58,101 bases of DNA from Pseudomonadota bacterium (GTDB lineage: Bacteria > Pseudomonadota > Gammaproteobacteria > Xanthomonadales > Xanthomonadaceae): positions 1 to 58,101 of the forward strand of contig JAEWGI010000051.1 in assembly GCA_023388355.1 (NCBI GenBank), given 5' to 3'. Position 1 is the first letter of the stretch; each line of letters starts with the position of its first letter. The notes below the pieces were generated by a model that was not told the origin of the DNA, did not search any database, and was given only the letters and a program-made list of their open reading frames with translations. This document shows positions 47,195-55,762 of the stretch, in pieces. Both the position numbers and the translations under genes were made by a program.

Positions 47195-49716
47195 TGCAGC
47201 ACCGGGAACAGGTGGATGACCGTCCAGCCGATCGCCGCCTGCATCACCGCATAGCGCAGGAACGCGTGCGCCACGCGCCATTCCAGCGGCCGGGCCGCGT
47301 CCACCAGCCGCTGCCCGGTGCGCGCGCATACATGCAGGCACATGACCGCGGCCAGCAGCAGGTGCAGCGCGCAGAAGCCGGCCAGCGTCCACACCACCGA
47401 GACGTAGGCATGCGCCTGCGGCGCGCCGTGCGAGCCGGACAGCAGCGAGGCGTGTACCCCCACGAAAGCAACTGCCGCCAGCGCCGCCAGCAGCGCCGGC
47501 ACCACCACCCGCCGGCGTCGCCTCGCCCCCGCGCCCAGCGCCGCGTTCGCCACCGCACCGCCCAGCCACGCCAACGCCAGCATCGCCAGCGCGCCGTAGT
47601 GCCATGCGCCGGGCGCGGCATCGCCCATGCCTTCCGGCGGCCAGGACTCGCTGCCCAGCCACAGGTAAAAGTAGGCGAACACCAGCGAGGCGAACAGCGA
47701 GCCGACGATCAGCATCGTGATCACGATCGCCCACCAGCCCGGCGCGTTCCGGCAGGCATACTGCGACGGCAGCCTGGTTCCGCCCCCCGCCTCCACCGCG
47801 AGCGGCGCACCCGGATAGCCCGTGGTCCAGGCCCAGGCGCAGAACAACCCCAGCAGCGGCGCGACGCAGGCCGCAGCCGCCACATACCAGCCGGCAATGA
47901 AGCAGGCCAGCAGCACGGTGATCACCGAGGCGCAGGCGACCGGCAACCACGAGGACGAGGACAGGAACACCACCTGCTCCGGCCGCGCCGAGACAATGCC
48001 CGTGCCGAGCAGTTCGCGCCGGCCGTGCGCCGGGTCGCCGAGCAGGCCGTCGCTGCGGTTCACCCGCTCGATCAGCCCGGGATCGCCCCACAGCGGGTAG
48101 GCATCGTCCACTTCCGGCATCGAGGCGAAGTTGTAGTTCGGCACCGGCCTGGGCACGGCCCACTCCAGGGTGCCCGCGCGCCAGGGGTTGATGCGCGCGC
48201 GCCGGCCGTGGACGAAGCACAGCCCGGCGTCGACCAGGATCGCGACGATGCCCACCGCCAGCAGGAAACCGGCGGCGGTCGAGAGCAGGTTCAGCCACTC
48301 GACTCCCAGCGCCGGCGAGTAGGTGTACACGCGCCGCGGCATGCCCAGCAGCCCGGTCAGGTGCATCGGCACGAAGGTCAGGTGGAAGCCGATGATCACC
48401 AGCCAGAACGCCATCCGGCCGAGGCTCTCGGAAGGCAGCCGCCCGCTGGCCAGCGGCAGCCAGTAGTACAGCCCCGCGAACAGAGGAAACATCAGCCCCC
48501 CGATCAGCACGTAGTGCAGGTGCGCGACCACGAAATGGGTGTCGTGCGCCTGCCAGTCGAAGGGCACGAAGGCCAGCATCACGCCGGTCAGCCCGCCGAG
48601 CACGAACACCACGAAGAAGCCGAGGATGTGCAGCATCGGCAGCCGCAGCCAGGGCCGCCCCGCCCACAGCGTGGCGATCCAGGCGAAGACCTGGATCGAG
48701 GTCGGGATCGCTACCGCCATGCTCGCCGCGCTGAAGAACGCCAGCGCCAGCAGCGGGATGCCGACCGCGAACATGTGGTGCACCCACAGCCCGAAGCTGA
48801 GAAAGCCGGTGGACACCAGTGCCAGCACGATCCAGGTGTAGCCGACGATCGGCCGGCGCGCGAAGGTCGGCACCAGCGTCGACACCACGCCGGCGGCCGG
48901 CAGGAAGATGATGTAGACCTCGGGATGGCCGAACAGCCAGAACAGGTGCTGCCACAGCAGTGGATCCCCACCCAGCGCCGGATCGAAGAACACGAAGCCG
49001 AACGTGCGCTGGAGTTCGAGCAGGACGCTGGCCAGGATCAGCGGCGGGAAGCCGAGCGCGATCATGAAGGCCATCACCAGGATCGCCCAGGCGAACAGCG
49101 GCATGCGGCGGATGTCCATGCCCGGCGCGCGGGTGATCAGGATCGCCACGACCAGCTCCACCGCCGCGGTCACCGCCGCGATCTCGGCGAAAGTCACTCC
49201 GATCAGCCAGAAGTCCGGCCCCCTGCCCGGCGAGAACGTGGCATCGGTGAGCGGCACGTACATGAACCATCCGCCGTCGGGCGCGGCATCGAACAGCAGG
49301 CTCGAGTACAGGAACAGTCCGCCGAACAGGTAGCACCACCAGCCGAACGCGCTCAGGCGCGGAAGCGGCAGGTCGCGCGCGCCCAGCATCTTGGGCAGCA
49401 GGTACATCGCGAAGCCTTCCATGATCGGCACCGCGAACAGGAACATCATCGTCGTGCCGTGCAGGGTCACGAACTGGGCGTAGCGCTCCGGATCCAGCAC
49501 CTGTGCGTCGAACCAGGCCAGCTGCAGGCGGATGAACATCGACAGCAGGCCGCCGACCAGCATGAAGGCGAAGCCGGTGACGATGAAGCGCATCGCGATG
49601 GTGCCGTGGTTGACCGCAGTCAGCTGTCCGCGCAGGCCGGGGCCGTTGCTCCAGATCCGCGTCAGCGCCTGCAGCCGGCGCGCGTGCTCGCGGCGGTCCT
49701 GCGCGTGTGCGCTCAC
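47191..49716 (-). CDS. ctaD: cytochrome c oxidase, fused subunits I and III
   Basis: 841 residues from a GTG at 49716 overlapping the ctaC stop. Subunit I (1-520): His86 in TLHGTTMMF, GHPEVYI (His264, Glu266, Tyr268), HH at 313-314, and FVVAHLHYVL (His399, His401), so heme a, heme a3 and CuB ligands are all present. From about 650 a subunit III domain follows (WWAIVITMLIVGSLFASLVF; FYLWLGSESWPP). The position usually held by the K-channel Lys (PTG[I/V]KVFSW) reads PTSIQVFAW, giving Gln342. Electron donor is expected to be a cytochrome c via CuA. Fused forms are known in a branch of proteobacterial aa3-type oxidases. Confidence 0.93.
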   Translation of the reverse strand: MSAHAQDRREHARRLQALTRIWSNGPGLRGQLTAVNHGTIAMRFIVTGFAFMLVGGLLSMFIRLQLAWFDAQVLDPERYAQFVTLHGTTMMFLFAVPIMEGFAMYLLPKMLGARDLPLPRLSAFGWWCYLFGGLFLYSSLLFDAAPDGGWFMYVPLTDATFSPGRGPDFWLIGVTFAEIAAVTAAVELVVAILITRAPGMDIRRMPLFAWAILVMAFMIALGFPPLILASVLLELQRTFGFVFFDPALGGDPLLWQHLFWLFGHPEVYIIFLPAAGVVSTLVPTFARRPIVGYTWIVLALVSTGFLSFGLWVHHMFAVGIPLLALAFFSAASMAVAIPTSIQVFAWIATLWAGRPWLRLPMLHILGFFVVFVLGGLTGVMLAFVPFDWQAHDTHFVVAHLHYVLIGGLMFPLFAGLYYWLPLASGRLPSESLGRMAFWLVIIGFHLTFVPMHLTGLLGMPRRVYTYSPALGVEWLNLLSTAAGFLLAVGIVAILVDAGLCFVHGRRARINPWRAGTLEWAVPRPVPNYNFASMPEVDDAYPLWGDPGLIERVNRSDGLLGDPAHGRRELLGTGIVSARPEQVVFLSSSSWLPVACASVITVLLACFIAGWYVAAAACVAPLLGLFCAWAWTTGYPGAPLAVEAGGGTRLPSQYACRNAPGWWAIVITMLIVGSLFASLVFAYFYLWLGSESWPPEGMGDAAPGAWHYGALAMLALAWLGGAVANAALGAGARRRRRVVVPALLAALAAVAFVGVHASLLSGSHGAPQAHAYVSVVWTLAGFCALHLLLAAVMCLHVCARTGQRLVDAARPLEWRVAHAFLRYAVMQAAIGWTVIHLFPVLQ

Positions 49717-50477
49717 TGCCCTGCCCCGGCGGCGTCCGCGACGGCGCGTCCACGCAGCCACTGCGCGTACGCGCCCGGCTCGAGCACGGTGACGTCGAAC
49801 TCCATCAGCGCATGCGACAGGCCGCAGAACTCCGCGCACTGTCCGCGCATCGGCCCGGCGCGGTCGGCGCGCAGGCGCAGCACGTTGCTGCGGCCGGGGA
49901 TCGCGTCGACCTTGCCGCCCAGGCGCGGGATCCAGAAGCTGTGGATGACGTCGACGCTGTCGATGCGGAACTCGACCATTGCGCCAAGCGGCATCGCCAG
50001 CTCGTCCGTGGACCGGGCGAGCACCACGCCCGCCTCGTCGAGGTATTCGAACTCCCACCGCCACTGGCGCGCGGTGACCTGCACGACGTGCTCGACCCGG
50101 GCGCCGCTGCCGGTGATGCGGTCGCTGGCGAGGGTGCCGTAAACCAGCAGCGCTGCCAGCAGCGAGACCGGCAGCAGCACGCCACCGGCGAGGATCAGCC
50201 GCCTGCCCGAGGTCGCAGCCAGCCTGCGGCGGCGCCGCATCGCCAGCGTTGCGAGCACCAGCACCAGGCTCCAGGCGGCGAGCGCGCCGGCGAACATCAG
50301 CCACCAGCCGGTGGCGATCGCCACGGCGGCGGGCCCTGCCGGATCAAGCGCCGACTGCGGCCCCGCGCAGCCGGACGCGAGCGCTGCCGCGCCCGCTGCC
50401 CAGGCCATTCCGCCCGTTGCACGCCGATACCGCTCGATGATCCCTACCCTCCGGACACCGCGGCGGGCGCGGCCCAT
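49713..50477 (-). CDS. ctaC: cytochrome c oxidase subunit II (CuA protein)
   Basis: 254 residues if ATG 50477 is used; ATG 50408 would start just before the signal core. The segment AWAAGAAALASGCAGPQSAL looks like a lipoprotein signal with the lipidated Cys. Two membrane helices follow (WWLMFAGALAAWSLVLVLAT; LILAGGVLLPVSLLAALLVY). The periplasmic cupredoxin has DVIHSFWIPRLGGK and the CuA motif GQCAEFCGLSHALMEF with both Cys, Glu, His and Met. No fused cytochrome c domain. First gene of the oxidase operon; its stop overlaps the ctaD GTG. Confidence 0.92.
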   Translation of the reverse strand: MGRARRGVRRVGIIERYRRATGGMAWAAGAAALASGCAGPQSALDPAGPAAVAIATGWWLMFAGALAAWSLVLVLATLAMRRRRRLAATSGRRLILAGGVLLPVSLLAALLVYGTLASDRITGSGARVEHVVQVTARQWRWEFEYLDEAGVVLARSTDELAMPLGAMVEFRIDSVDVIHSFWIPRLGGKVDAIPGRSNVLRLRADRAGPMRGQCAEFCGLSHALMEFDVTVLEPGAYAQWLRGRAVADAAGAGQ

Positions 50478-50523
50478 GCACAGGAGAAACCAGTCTGCCG
50501 AGCGCGCCGTGAAGCCCCTGCGA

Positions 50524-50814
50524 GCCGCTGCCGCTTCTGCTCCTTCCCCCGCCTGCGGGGGAGGGTCGGGATGGGGGCGCGCGACGAAGGCGCGCGAGGT
50601 GAGGATGCGGCGACCTGACCCGCCCCCACCCCAGCCCTCCCCCGCACGCGGGGGAGGGAGCAGATCCGGTCGACGCCGCTGCCGCTTCTGCTCCTTCCCC
50701 CGCTTGCGGGGGAAGGTCGGGATGGGGGCACGCGCCGAAGGTGCGCGAGACGAGGATGGCGGCGACCCGACCCGCCCCCACCCCAGCCCTCCCCCGCACG
50801 CGGGGGAGGGAGCT
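50524..50814. repeat. tandem 151-bp GC-rich repeat upstream of ctaC
   Basis: Two copies with a 151-bp period (50524-50674 and 50675-50814, the second slightly short). Each begins GCCGCTGCCGCTTCTGCTCC, contains CCCCCGC[C/T]TGCGGGGGA and ends in CTCCCCCGCACGCGGGGGAG, so each can fold into a long hairpin. It resembles intergenic repeats scattered in GC-rich proteobacteria. It fills most of the 359-bp space between folD and ctaC and may contain or insulate the oxidase promoter. Confidence 0.85.
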
Positions 50815-50836
50815 GTCAGGGCGTTTCGGAAGTGGA

Positions 50837-51706
50837 TCAGCCGCAGGCGGCTTCCGTTGCTTCCGTGGCTTCCAGGGTGTTCTGCATCAGCGTCGCCACC
50901 GTCATCGGGCCGACGCCGCCGGGCACAGGCGTGATCCAGCTTGCACGCTGCGCGGCCGCGTCGAACTCGACGTCGCCGGTCAGGCGGCCGTCGTCGAGGC
51001 GGTTGATGCCCACGTCGATCACCACCGCCCCCGGCTTCACCCATTCGCCCGGGATCAGCCCCGGCCGGCCAACCGCGACCACGAGGATGTCGGCCTCGCC
51101 CACATGCCGCCGCAGCTCGTCCTTCGGCGTGAACTTGTGGCAGCTGGTCACCGTGCAGCCGGCGATCAACAGCTCCAGCGCCATTGGCCGGCCGACGTGG
51201 TTGCTCACCCCGACGATGGTCGCGCTGCGCCCGCGCACCGGCTGGTCGGTGTAGGCCAGCAGGGTGGTGATGCCGCGCGGGGTGCAGGGGCGCAGGCCGA
51301 ACTGGCGCAGGGCCAGGTGGCCGACGTTCTCGGGATGGAAACCGTCCACGTCCTTGCGCGGATCGATGCGGTGGATCAGGCGGGTGGCGTCGGCGATGCC
51401 CGGCAGCGGCAGCTGCACCAGGATTCCGTGCACGGCCGGATCGCCATTGAGCCGGTCGATCAGCTCCAGCAGCTCGGCCTCGGAGGTGCCCGCCGGCAGG
51501 TCGTGGTCGAAGGCCTGGATGCCGACCTTCTCCGCCGCGCGACGCTTGTTGCGCACATACGACTGCGAGGCCGGGTCGCCGCCCACCAGCACCACCGCCA
51601 GCCCGGGCCGCGACAGGCCCGCGGCCACGCGCGCGTCGACGCGCAGGCGCAGTTCGTCGAGCAGGGAATCGGCGATGCGCTTGCCGTCGAGGATGCGTGC
51701 GGTCAT
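50837..51706 (-). CDS. folD: bifunctional methylenetetrahydrofolate dehydrogenase/cyclohydrolase
   Basis: 289 residues from ATG 51706. Catalytic Lys in [14 protein letters not shown] (about residue 54), [33 protein letters not shown], and the NADP site [16 protein letters not shown]. These are the standard FolD signatures. It interconverts methylene-, methenyl- and formyl-tetrahydrofolate. Standard length. Confidence 0.97.
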   Translation of the reverse strand: MTARILDGKRIADSLLDELRLRVDARVAAGLSRPGLAVVLVGGDPASQSYVRNKRRAAEKVGIQAFDHDLPAGTSEAELLELIDRLNGDPAVHGILVQLPLPGIADATRLIHRIDPRKDVDGFHPENVGHLALRQFGLRPCTPRGITTLLAYTDQPVRGRSATIVGVSNHVGRPMALELLIAGCTVTSCHKFTPKDELRRHVGEADILVVAVGRPGLIPGEWVKPGAVVIDVGINRLDDGRLTGDVEFDAAAQRASWITPVPGGVGPMTVATLMQNTLEATEATEAACG

Positions 51707-51777
51707 GCCGTCTTGGAGGCCGGAAACGGGAGCGCGTATTGTCTCACGTCACCCCCGCAAGCCGCCAAGGAGCCTGC

Positions 51778-52086
51778 ATGGAACACGCCACCGACGACAC
51801 CGTCCAGATCGAAGCCGCGGTCTTCCGCCGCCTGCAGGAACACCTGCTGCAGCAGCGGCCGGACGTGCAGAACATCGACCTGATGATCCTCGCCGGGTTC
51901 TGCCGCAACTGCCTGGCCGACTGGTACCGCGAGGCGGCGGCAGCGCGCGGCATCGTGCTCGGCAAGGACGAGGCCCGCGCGATCGTGTACGGCCAACCGT
52001 TCGACCAGTGGAAGGATCGCCACCAGCGCGAGGCCACTCCGGAACAGCTGGCCGCGTTCGAGGAAGCCCGCAGGCGCCACGGCTGA
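51778..52086 (+). CDS. DUF1244 protein
   Basis: 102 residues from ATG 51778 (AAGGAG upstream). It is the compact DUF1244 domain: FRRLQEHLLQQRPDVQNID, ILAGFCRNCLADWYREAA with a CRNC pair that could bind metal or form a disulfide, and AIVYGQPFDQWK. Family members form a tetrameric helical fold; function unknown. Divergent from folD with 71 bp between. Confidence 0.93.
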   Translation: MEHATDDTVQIEAAVFRRLQEHLLQQRPDVQNIDLMILAGFCRNCLADWYREAAAARGIVLGKDEARAIVYGQPFDQWKDRHQREATPEQLAAFEEARRRHG

Positions 52087-52197
52087 GGCGCGTGGGCAGC
52101 CTGGTGGTGCCGATGCCGGTGCCGTGCGCAGACCACAAGGGCCCGCACCTGCATCCGGCTTGTGGCGAGGCGCTCGCCACGTTCATGCGCCCGCGGC

Positions 52198-53235
52198 TCA
52201 GTGTCCGGCCGGACGCGCGGGACAGCGCGGCAGCCCCACCTCGGGATCGCAGTGGTTGCAACAGCGCTGCGGCGCCGACGGTGCAGACTCGCCCGCGCCT
52301 TGGGCCGGCGCCGTTGCCGCGGCCGCCCCGGGCACGGAAGGCACCGATGGCTGCGGCGCAAGCGCGGCCAGGTCCGCCGCAGGACGCAGCTGCAGCAGCA
52401 CCGACCAGTCCTGGCGGTTGAGGTCGCAGGCGTAGGCGCTCTCGGGGCTGCAGTCGGGATCGCCCGGCTGGCGCAGGGGCAGGTCCCGGAACCGGTCGCC
52501 CGGGGTCAGCGCCAGCCGGCGCACGGCCACGGTGTCGTGCACGTTGCCACCGACCAGGTGCGCGACGCGCGTGTGGTCGGACGCGATCGAGAGACCGACC
52601 ACGATGTCGCAATGCATGCCCAGCCCCGGCTCGCCGCTGCTGAGCACGGTGGCCAGTTCGCCGAAGCCGTACACGCGCGTGGCACCGCGCACGAAGCACA
52701 GCATGTCGCCCGCGCGCACCTGGGTGGCCTGCGGATGGGCCACGCGATAAGGACTCTGGAACGGCTCGCGGTAGGCCCGGCGCACGTACTGGAGGTGGTT
52801 GGCCGCGGGCTGGAAGCCGGGCACGCCCGCGCGGCGCATCACCCAGGACACGAACGCCGCCGACCAGGGCGTGTCGAGCACGAAGGTCCGGCACGACGGG
52901 AGCGGCGCGACGGCATGCGCGCAATCGCCGGCGCCGACCTGCCACAGCAGTCCGCTGCCGCGCCAGTAGTCCACGACCCGCTCCCACGCCGGCTGCCCGT
53001 CCGCCAGCTGCGTGCGCGCGGCCTCGCGCACCGGTACCGGGCCGATCCGGCCGTCCGTATCGATGAACGGGCGATACCAGGCGCGATGCTCGGCGCAGGC
53101 GGCTGCGGCGATCCGCTGCCCCGCTTCCGGCGACCGTGCGGCATCGTCGGGCAGCAGCTGGCAGGGATCGGGCGCTGCGACCGCGGCGAGCGGCCAGAGC
53201 CAGGACAGGACGAGCAGTGCGATGCACAAACGCAT
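52198..53235 (-). CDS. DUF2272 domain exported protein
   Basis: 345 residues from ATG 53235 (GAGGAA upstream). Signal peptide about 1-21. PWSAAFVSWVMRRAGVPGF is the DUF2272 core with an NlpC/P60-like Ser/Cys nucleophile position (here Ala-Ser rather than Cys), followed by AGDMLCFVRGATRVYGF and MHCDIVVGLSIASD. The last 60 residues are an Ala/Pro linker and a tail RCCNHCDPEVGLPRCP, a Cys-rich motif not part of the domain. Periplasmic or secreted; function unknown. On the same strand as moeB (98 bp downstream of it) but probably separate. Confidence 0.85.
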   Translation of the reverse strand: MRLCIALLVLSWLWPLAAVAAPDPCQLLPDDAARSPEAGQRIAAAACAEHRAWYRPFIDTDGRIGPVPVREAARTQLADGQPAWERVVDYWRGSGLLWQVGAGDCAHAVAPLPSCRTFVLDTPWSAAFVSWVMRRAGVPGFQPAANHLQYVRRAYREPFQSPYRVAHPQATQVRAGDMLCFVRGATRVYGFGELATVLSSGEPGLGMHCDIVVGLSIASDHTRVAHLVGGNVHDTVAVRRLALTPGDRFRDLPLRQPGDPDCSPESAYACDLNRQDWSVLLQLRPAADLAALAPQPSVPSVPGAAAATAPAQGAGESAPSAPQRCCNHCDPEVGLPRCPARPAGH

Positions 53236-53332
53236 GTGGCTTCCTCGCTGGTGGACGCGGGCGGCATCGCTGCCGCACCCTTCCGATGGCACGCGCGACG
53301 CTAGCACAGCCCCGGTGACAGCGACGCGGAAC

Positions 53333-54463
53333 CTACTGGCCCGAGCAGAACGCCTGGTAGTCGATGTAGCCCGGGAACTCCACGCCGGGCGCGCACACCG
53401 GGCAGTCCGGATCCGGCGGCAGCCGGGTCTCACGGAAGCGCATGCCCAGCGCGTCGAAATGCAGCAGGCGCCCGGCCAGCGGTTCGCCCAGGTGCAGCAG
53501 CAGCTTGAGCGCCTCGGTGGCCTGCAGCATGCCGACCACGCCCGGCAGCACGCCGAGCACGCCCGCCTCGCTGCAGTTCGGCGCGGCTTCGGGCGGCGGC
53601 GGCTCGGGGAACAGGCAGCGGTAGCATGGCGCCGTGCCGCGCTGGCGGCCGGCGTCGAACACGCCCACCTGGCCTTCGAAGCAGTGCACCGCGCCGTACA
53701 CCAGCGGCTTGCGCAGCTGCACGCAGGCATCGTTGAGCAGGTAGCGCACCGCGAAGTTGTCGCCGCCGTCGACGACCACGTCGGCGTCGATCAGCAGCCG
53801 CTCCACGTTGTCCGACGACAGCCGCTCGCGTACCGCATCGATCTGCACCCGCGGGTTGAGCGCCGCCAGCCGGGTCTGCGCCGATTCGACCTTGGGCACG
53901 CCGGTGTCGGCGTCGACGTGCAGGATCTGGCGCTGCAGGTTGCTGCGGTCGACCACGTCGTCGTCCACCAGCCGCAGCTGTCCGACGCCGGCCGCGGCCA
54001 GGTAGAAGGCCGACGGCGAACCCAGCCCGCCCGCCCCCACCACCACCACGCTGGAAGCCTCCAGCCTGCGCTGGCCGCGCGCGCCGATCTCGGTCAGGCG
54101 CAGGTGGCGCGAATAGCGCTCGTGGAAATCCTCGTCCACCGCCACGTCGGGCCGGGCCAGCGGGAAGCCCTCGGCCTGCCACATCACGGTGCCGCCACGC
54201 ACCGAGCACACCCGCCGGTAGCCCTGGCGCTGCAGCTGTTCGGCCGCCAGCATCGAGCGCCCGCCGCTCTGGCAGATCAGCACGATGTCCGCGTCCGTCG
54301 CCGGCAGGTACTGGTGCGGTGCGGCCTCGAGAGTGGCGCGGGCGACGCCGAGCGCGCCCTGGGCCATGCCCAGCTCCCGTTCGTGGTCCTCGCGCACGTC
54401 CACCAGGACCGCGCCCTGGGCCAGGCGGTAGCTGGCTTCGCGGGGGGTGATTTCCTTTGCCAT
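53333..54463 (-). CDS. moeB: MoeB/ThiF-type adenylyltransferase with N-terminal rhodanese domain
   Basis: 376 residues from ATG 54463. Residues 1-105 are a rhodanese (LVDVREDHE; active loop VLICQSGGRS, Cys64). Residues 110-376 are the E1-like domain: VVVGAGGLGSPSAFYLAAAG (143-149), VDDDVVDRSNLQRQILH, DGGDNFAVRYLLNDA, and two CxxC zinc pairs (CYRCLFPEP and CPVC). The order (rhodanese before ThiF) differs from the MOCS3/Uba4 order (ThiF then rhodanese). It activates the C-terminus of MoaD or a sulfur carrier. 73 bp upstream of the moeA stop... on the same strand side as moeA and mobA. Confidence 0.93.
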   Translation of the reverse strand: MAKEITPREASYRLAQGAVLVDVREDHERELGMAQGALGVARATLEAAPHQYLPATDADIVLICQSGGRSMLAAEQLQRQGYRRVCSVRGGTVMWQAEGFPLARPDVAVDEDFHERYSRHLRLTEIGARGQRRLEASSVVVVGAGGLGSPSAFYLAAAGVGQLRLVDDDVVDRSNLQRQILHVDADTGVPKVESAQTRLAALNPRVQIDAVRERLSSDNVERLLIDADVVVDGGDNFAVRYLLNDACVQLRKPLVYGAVHCFEGQVGVFDAGRQRGTAPCYRCLFPEPPPPEAAPNCSEAGVLGVLPGVVGMLQATEALKLLLHLGEPLAGRLLHFDALGMRFRETRLPPDPDCPVCAPGVEFPGYIDYQAFCSGQ

Positions 54464-54535
54464 GGGTCGATTATCGCGCCCCGCGTTGCGTGGAGATGAA
54501 TACGCGTCGGGTTGCGCCGCAAGTGCAGGCAGGCG

Positions 54536-55762
54536 TCAGTACGAAACCACGTCGACCACGCTGCCGGTCGGGTATTCGCGCGCGCCCTCCTCCATCACGA
54601 TCAGGGCATCGGCATCGGCCGCCGCGCGCATGCGGTGCGAGCCGTCGGCGGGGTCGGGCTCCACCAGCAGCGAGCCGTCCTCGCCACTGGCCAGGCGGCC
54701 GCGCAGGAATTCGAGGCGGTCGTGCCGCTTGCTCCAGGGCGCGACCAGCCGGGCCCGCCAGGGCCTGCGTGCCGCCCGCCCCTGCAGGCCGTCAAGCAGC
54801 GGTCGCGCCAGCGCCAGGAAGGTGGCCAGCACCGACACCGGATTGCCGGGCAGGCACAGGAACAGCGCCGGGCCGAGGGTGCCGCCGTCGGCAAACAGCG
54901 CCGGCATGCCCGGCCGCATCCGCGTCTTCCAGAAGTGCACCCGGCCGCGCCGCTGCAGCAGTTCCGGCAGATGGTCCTTCTCGCCGGCCGACACGCCGCC
55001 GCAGGTCAGTACCAGGTCGAAGGCTTCGCCGGCGTGGCGCAGCGACGACTCGATGTGCGCCGGATCGTCGGGCAGGGTCGGCCAGGCCACCGGCTCGAGT
55101 CCCTCGGCGCGCAGCAGGCCCATCAGCAGCTCGCGGTTGGAGTTGTAGACCTGGCCATGCGCCAGCGGCATCCCCGGCTCGACCAGCTCGTCGCCGGTGC
55201 AGAACACCGCCACCGTCGGCTGCCGCGCGACCGCGACCGTGGCGATGCCCTGGGTGGCAAGCAGGGACAGCCGCGCCGGCGACAGCACCTGGCCGGCGAG
55301 TGCCAGCGACGCGCCCTCCTCCACGTCCTCGCCGCGGCGGCGCACGTGCCGGCCGGGGCCCGGATCTTCCAGCGCGCGCACCCGGTCGTTCTGGACCTGC
55401 GCGTTCTCCTTGACCAGGATCGTGTCGGCACCATCGGGCATGGGCGCGCCGGTGGTGATGCGCACGCATTCGCCCGGGCCTACCGGCGGCGCCGCCGGCC
55501 CGCCCGCAAACTGCTCGCCGCGCAGCCTCAGCCATCCGTCGCCGCCGGCGAGGTCGGCGTGGCGCAGGGCGAATCCGTCCATCGCCGAGTTGTCGAAACC
55601 GGGTACCGCGACCTGCGCAGCAACGTCGGCGGCCAGCACCCGCCGGTGCGCCCGCGCCAGCGCCAGCGTCTCTGCCGGCAGCCGGCGCTCGCGCGCGATG
55701 CGGTCGATGATCTCGCGCGCCCTGGCGTAGGCGATGGGCGTGGAGCGGCTGTCGTGGTTCAT
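54536..55762 (-). CDS. moeA: molybdopterin molybdotransferase
   Basis: 408 residues from ATG 55762. Motifs: VPGFDNSAMDGFAL near 54-67, GAPMPDGADTIL, VAVFCTGDELVEPG, YNSNRELL, VLTCGGVSAGEKDH and LCLPGNPVSVLATF near 330, the standard MoeA set. It inserts molybdate into adenylylated molybdopterin. Its start overlaps the mobA stop by 4 bp (ATGA), so the order is mobA-moeA-moeB, a late-stage cofactor operon on the minus strand. Confidence 0.96.
   Translation of the reverse strand: MNHDSRSTPIAYARAREIIDRIARERRLPAETLALARAHRRVLAADVAAQVAVPGFDNSAMDGFALRHADLAGGDGWLRLRGEQFAGGPAAPPVGPGECVRITTGAPMPDGADTILVKENAQVQNDRVRALEDPGPGRHVRRRGEDVEEGASLALAGQVLSPARLSLLATQGIATVAVARQPTVAVFCTGDELVEPGMPLAHGQVYNSNRELLMGLLRAEGLEPVAWPTLPDDPAHIESSLRHAGEAFDLVLTCGGVSAGEKDHLPELLQRRGRVHFWKTRMRPGMPALFADGGTLGPALFLCLPGNPVSVLATFLALARPLLDGLQGRAARRPWRARLVAPWSKRHDRLEFLRGRLASGEDGSLLVEPDPADGSHRMRAAADADALIVMEEGAREYPTGSVVDVVSY

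Noticed and set aside
47194..50142. 982-codon plus-strand frame opposite the oxidase genes
   Set aside because: Gln/His/Arg-rich mirror of the ctaC-ctaD coding strand with no domain or ribosome site.
50249..50934. Open frames through the tandem 151-bp repeat
   Set aside because: Their repeated Ser/Pro/Gly-rich products are translations of the intergenic repeat, present in several frames on both strands.
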